Shown here: piece after piece, positions 62,116 to 64,000 of the stretch
Numbering within the stretch: position 1 is the first letter of the stretch
Layout of the letters: each line of letters opens with the position of its first letter
Assembly: GCF_002874775.1 (NCBI RefSeq)
Contig: NZ_CP020991.1
Coordinates: 2,580,451-2,644,450, forward strand
Direction of reading: 5' to 3'
DNA: 64,000 bases
Source: Monoglobus pectinilyticus
Lineage (GTDB): Bacteria > Bacillota > Clostridia > Monoglobales > Monoglobaceae
Program-made: the position numbers and the translations under genes
Notes under the pieces: model-generated
What the model was told of the DNA's origin: nothing
Database searches by the model: none
What the model saw: the letters and a program-made list of their open reading frames with translations, nothing else

Positions 62116-62311
62116 TATTAATAAATAATTAGTTGTTTAGAAATTGTTAAAAGCATTTGTACAATGTATAGAGTGTTAAAGGTTGTACGAAAAATATTTA
62201 TTATCTTTCGAAAAAATTGGAGCATTACTTATATTAATGTTTTGTTTAGAAGTTTGTTGTATATAATTGTTTTTAACAGTGTATTAAAAAATTTTGTATT
62301 TAGTGATTTAC

Positions 62312-62346
62312 GGCATAGTCAAAAGCGGCTATGCCTTTTATTTTTT
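62312..62346 (+). terminator. Terminator of the purine operon
   Basis: GGCATAG (62312-62318) and CTATGCC (62329-62335) with a 10-base loop, followed by T-rich sequence. The 200 bases between the last stop and this hairpin hold no gene. Confidence 0.7.
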
Positions 62347-62374
62347 ATAAATTATAATTAAAGAGTGAGGTATA

Positions 62375-62887
62375 ATGATTTTTGAAACAGAACGTTTAAA
62401 ACTTAGAGAGCTAAATATAGGCGATTTTAAAGATTTGGCTGAAATATTACAGGATAAAAATGTTGTATATGCGTATGAGCATGACTTTTCTGACAGGGAT
62501 GTGCATGAATGGATGGAGCGTCAGTTTAACAGATATTTAAAGTATGGTTTTGGATTGTGGGCAGTTGAGTTAAAGGGAAGCGGTGAGATGATAGGACAAG
62601 CTGGGCTTACCATTCAGCCGTATAATGAATCTGAGGTGTTGGAAATCGGTTACTTATTAAAGAAAAAGTTTTGGCATAAGGGGTATGCGATAGAATCGGC
62701 AATGGGATGTAAAGAATATGCTTTTGAAGTTTTGAAAGCGGATAAAGTATATTCTATTATAAAATCTGATAACTATCCTTCAATACGAGTTGCCAAGTCT
62801 ATTGGGATGAGTAAAGAAAGTGAATTTTATACTCAGTATTATGGTACAAAAAGTTTACACTATTTATTTTCTGTAAGTAAAAAATAA
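62375..62887 (+). CDS. GNAT family N-acetyltransferase (RimJ/RimL-like)
   Basis: A 170-residue acetyltransferase: TERLKLRELNIGDF, IGQAGLTIQPY, LEIGYLLKKKFWHKGYAIESAM (acetyl-CoA site region) and SIIKSDNYPSIRVAKSIGM. The acceptor is unknown; the group includes ribosomal-protein and antibiotic acetyltransferases. A GAGGT site precedes the ATG. Confidence 0.88.
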   Translation: MIFETERLKLRELNIGDFKDLAEILQDKNVVYAYEHDFSDRDVHEWMERQFNRYLKYGFGLWAVELKGSGEMIGQAGLTIQPYNESEVLEIGYLLKKKFWHKGYAIESAMGCKEYAFEVLKADKVYSIIKSDNYPSIRVAKSIGMSKESEFYTQYYGTKSLHYLFSVSKK

Positions 62888-63018
62888 AATACATATTATA
62901 CTGAGTTTATATAGTAAAAATCCGTCTGAAATTATTTAAATAATTTGGTGAAAAAAGCCTTTTAATTGGATAAGTGTTATGTTATAATATTGGGCAAGCT
63001 ATTAAAATGAGGTGTATT

Positions 63019-63465
63019 ATGCTAGATATAAAGAAAGTTCAAATGTATACAGATGGAGCATGCAGCGGAAACCCGGGGCCGGGCGGTTATGGAACAATTC
63101 TGAGGTATGGGGAATTTGAGAAAAAATTGTCCGGCGGCGAGGCTCAGACCACTAATAACCGTATGGAGCTTATGGCTGTTATTGTCGGTCTTAAAGCTCT
63201 TAATCAAAAATGCTGTGTTGATATATACAGTGATTCCAAATATTTTATTGACGCAATTGATAAAGGCTGGGCAAAAAAGTGGAAAAGCAACGGATGGATG
63301 CGGAATAAAAAAGAAAAAGCTTTAAATCCGGACCTTTGGGAAGAGGTTTTAAGCCTTCTTGAAAAGCATGACGTTACTCTTCATTGGGTCAAGGGTCACA
63401 ACGGACACCCGGAAAACGAGGAGTGCGACCGAATGGCAGTTGAACAATCTAAAAAATTTAGCTGA
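63019..63465 (+). CDS. rnhA: Ribonuclease HI
   Basis: A 148-residue enzyme with the four acidic catalytic residues: Asp12 (MYTDGACSGNPGPGGYG), Glu50 (TTNNRMELMAV), Asp72 (IYSDSKY) and Asp137 (NEECDRMA), and the flexible His loop VKGHNGHPEN. It removes RNA from RNA-DNA hybrids. The ATG at 63019 has a GAGGTG site, and a TATAAT at 62983 may belong to its promoter. Confidence 0.95.
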   Translation: MLDIKKVQMYTDGACSGNPGPGGYGTILRYGEFEKKLSGGEAQTTNNRMELMAVIVGLKALNQKCCVDIYSDSKYFIDAIDKGWAKKWKSNGWMRNKKEKALNPDLWEEVLSLLEKHDVTLHWVKGHNGHPENEECDRMAVEQSKKFS

Positions 63466-63547
63466 TACAATTATTTTAAAAGCAAATAAATTACGGTAAA
63501 TCTACTTTTCATAGATTGAGCGTATAAAAAGAAAGGTAGGAAAGAGT

Positions 63548-64000
63548 ATGAGAATTTATGTTGACAATGCGGCTACTACTAAAATGAATGCCGCAGTCGC
63601 AGAGGAAATGATTCCGTTTATGACGGAATTTTACGGAAACCCATCCAGTATTTATTTGGAGGGCAGGGAGGCAAAAAGGGCCGTTGAAAAGTCGAGAGAA
63701 CAAGTTGCAAAGGCTATTTCAGCGGAACCTAAAGAAATTTACTTCACAGGAAGCGGTACTGAAGCAGATAATTGGGCTGTTCGCAGTGCCGCGTCAGCTT
63801 ATTCTAATAAAGGAAAACATATTATAACTAGCAGTGTGGAACATCATGCGGTTCTTCATACTTGTCAGGACTTGGAGAAACAAGGATATGAAGTGACTTA
63901 TTTGCCGGTTGATGAATATGGCAGAGTTTCTGTGGAGGATTTAAGAAATTCAATTAGACCTGATACGATACTGGTTTCAATCATGTTTGCCAATAACGAG
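63548..64000 (+). CDS. Cysteine desulfurase (NifS/IscS type), 3' partial
   Basis: The first 151 residues of a class V aminotransferase: MRIYVDNAATTKMN, FYGNPSSIYLEGREAKRAVE, YFTGSGTEADNWAV and SSVEHHAVLHTC (PLP-ring stacking His). The gene runs off the window before the PLP lysine and the active-site cysteine loop. It would take sulfur from cysteine for Fe-S clusters or tRNA thiolation. AGGAAAG precedes the ATG at 63548. Confidence 0.93.
   Translation, partial: MRIYVDNAATTKMNAAVAEEMIPFMTEFYGNPSSIYLEGREAKRAVEKSREQVAKAISAEPKEIYFTGSGTEADNWAVRSAASAYSNKGKHIITSSVEHHAVLHTCQDLEKQGYEVTYLPVDEYGRVSVEDLRNSIRPDTILVSIMFANNE

Noticed and set aside
62164-62361. Open frame of 65 codons after the purine operon
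   Set aside because: It is AT-rich, has no ribosome site and runs through the terminator hairpin.
1-64000. CRISPR arrays, tRNA and rRNA genes
   Set aside because: No regularly spaced repeats with unique spacers and no tRNA cloverleaf or rRNA sequence was recognised on reading; a tRNA scan would be the decisive check.

Overview
The window reads as a chromosomal segment of a low-GC, anaerobic Gram-positive bacterium of the class Clostridia. Evidence: a bifurcating-type [FeFe] hydrogenase cluster, the SCIFF ribosomal peptide with its radical SAM maturase next to yajC/secDF, a YtaF-type sporulation membrane protein, RemA/YicC, an SLH-domain protein, many strong TTGACA/TATAAT promoters and AGGAGG ribosome sites. 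A secreted PL1-type pectate lyase beside a fucose/arabinose isomerase suggests a plant-polysaccharide user, possibly a gut clostridium. That habitat is inference. No rRNA, tRNA, CRISPR array or transposase gene was seen.

Layout. 1-6838: hydrogenase operon (HydA-like protein, DRTGG, PHP, GHKL ATPase, HndB-like, HydB, HydA) with no HydC/NuoE gene. 7003-8919: an AT-rich island in which two divergent XRE regulators are framed by modular inverted repeats and short terminal inverted repeats; it is the best candidate here for an undescribed element. 9499-14611: pectate lyase and sugar isomerase. 14696-19402: CorC/HlyC-type membrane protein, amidohydrolase, YtaF, and a Crp/Fnr regulator divergent from a ferredoxin-type protein. 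19467-26205 (minus): marR, membrane-fusion adaptor, ABC ATPase, ABC permease and an SLH protein, with a MarR-type double operator at the promoter. 26605-34398: iron alcohol dehydrogenase, then yajC, TIGR04086 protein, SCIFF, SCIFF maturase, HD protein, a small unknown membrane protein, secD and secF. 34560-36820: secreted repeat protein and a LOG-like protein. 36990-43200 (minus): yicC-remA-gmk-rpoZ-coaBC-priA-def housekeeping operon. 43201-51215: an NlpC/P60 hydrolase behind three WalR-like boxes, holA, cytoplasmic alpha-amylase, an ECF sigma factor with a large anti-sigma-like partner, and a DUF2974 protein. 51657-62115: purine operon purL-pnp-luxS-mtaD-purE-purM-purN-(PurO-type cyclohydrolase)-(AICAR transformylase). 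62375-64000: GNAT acetyltransferase, rnhA and a truncated nifS/iscS-type cysteine desulfurase.

How the genes fit together. The hydrogenase block handles redox disposal. The purine operon combines de novo IMP synthesis with salvage and the fate of S-adenosylhomocysteine (nucleoside phosphorylase, SAH/MTA-type deaminase, LuxS). The yajC-to-secF block joins protein export to production of a thioether-crosslinked peptide. The sequence around the NlpC/P60 gene points to control by the cell-wall two-component regulator WalR. Family names rest on motif recognition by eye; no database search was possible.
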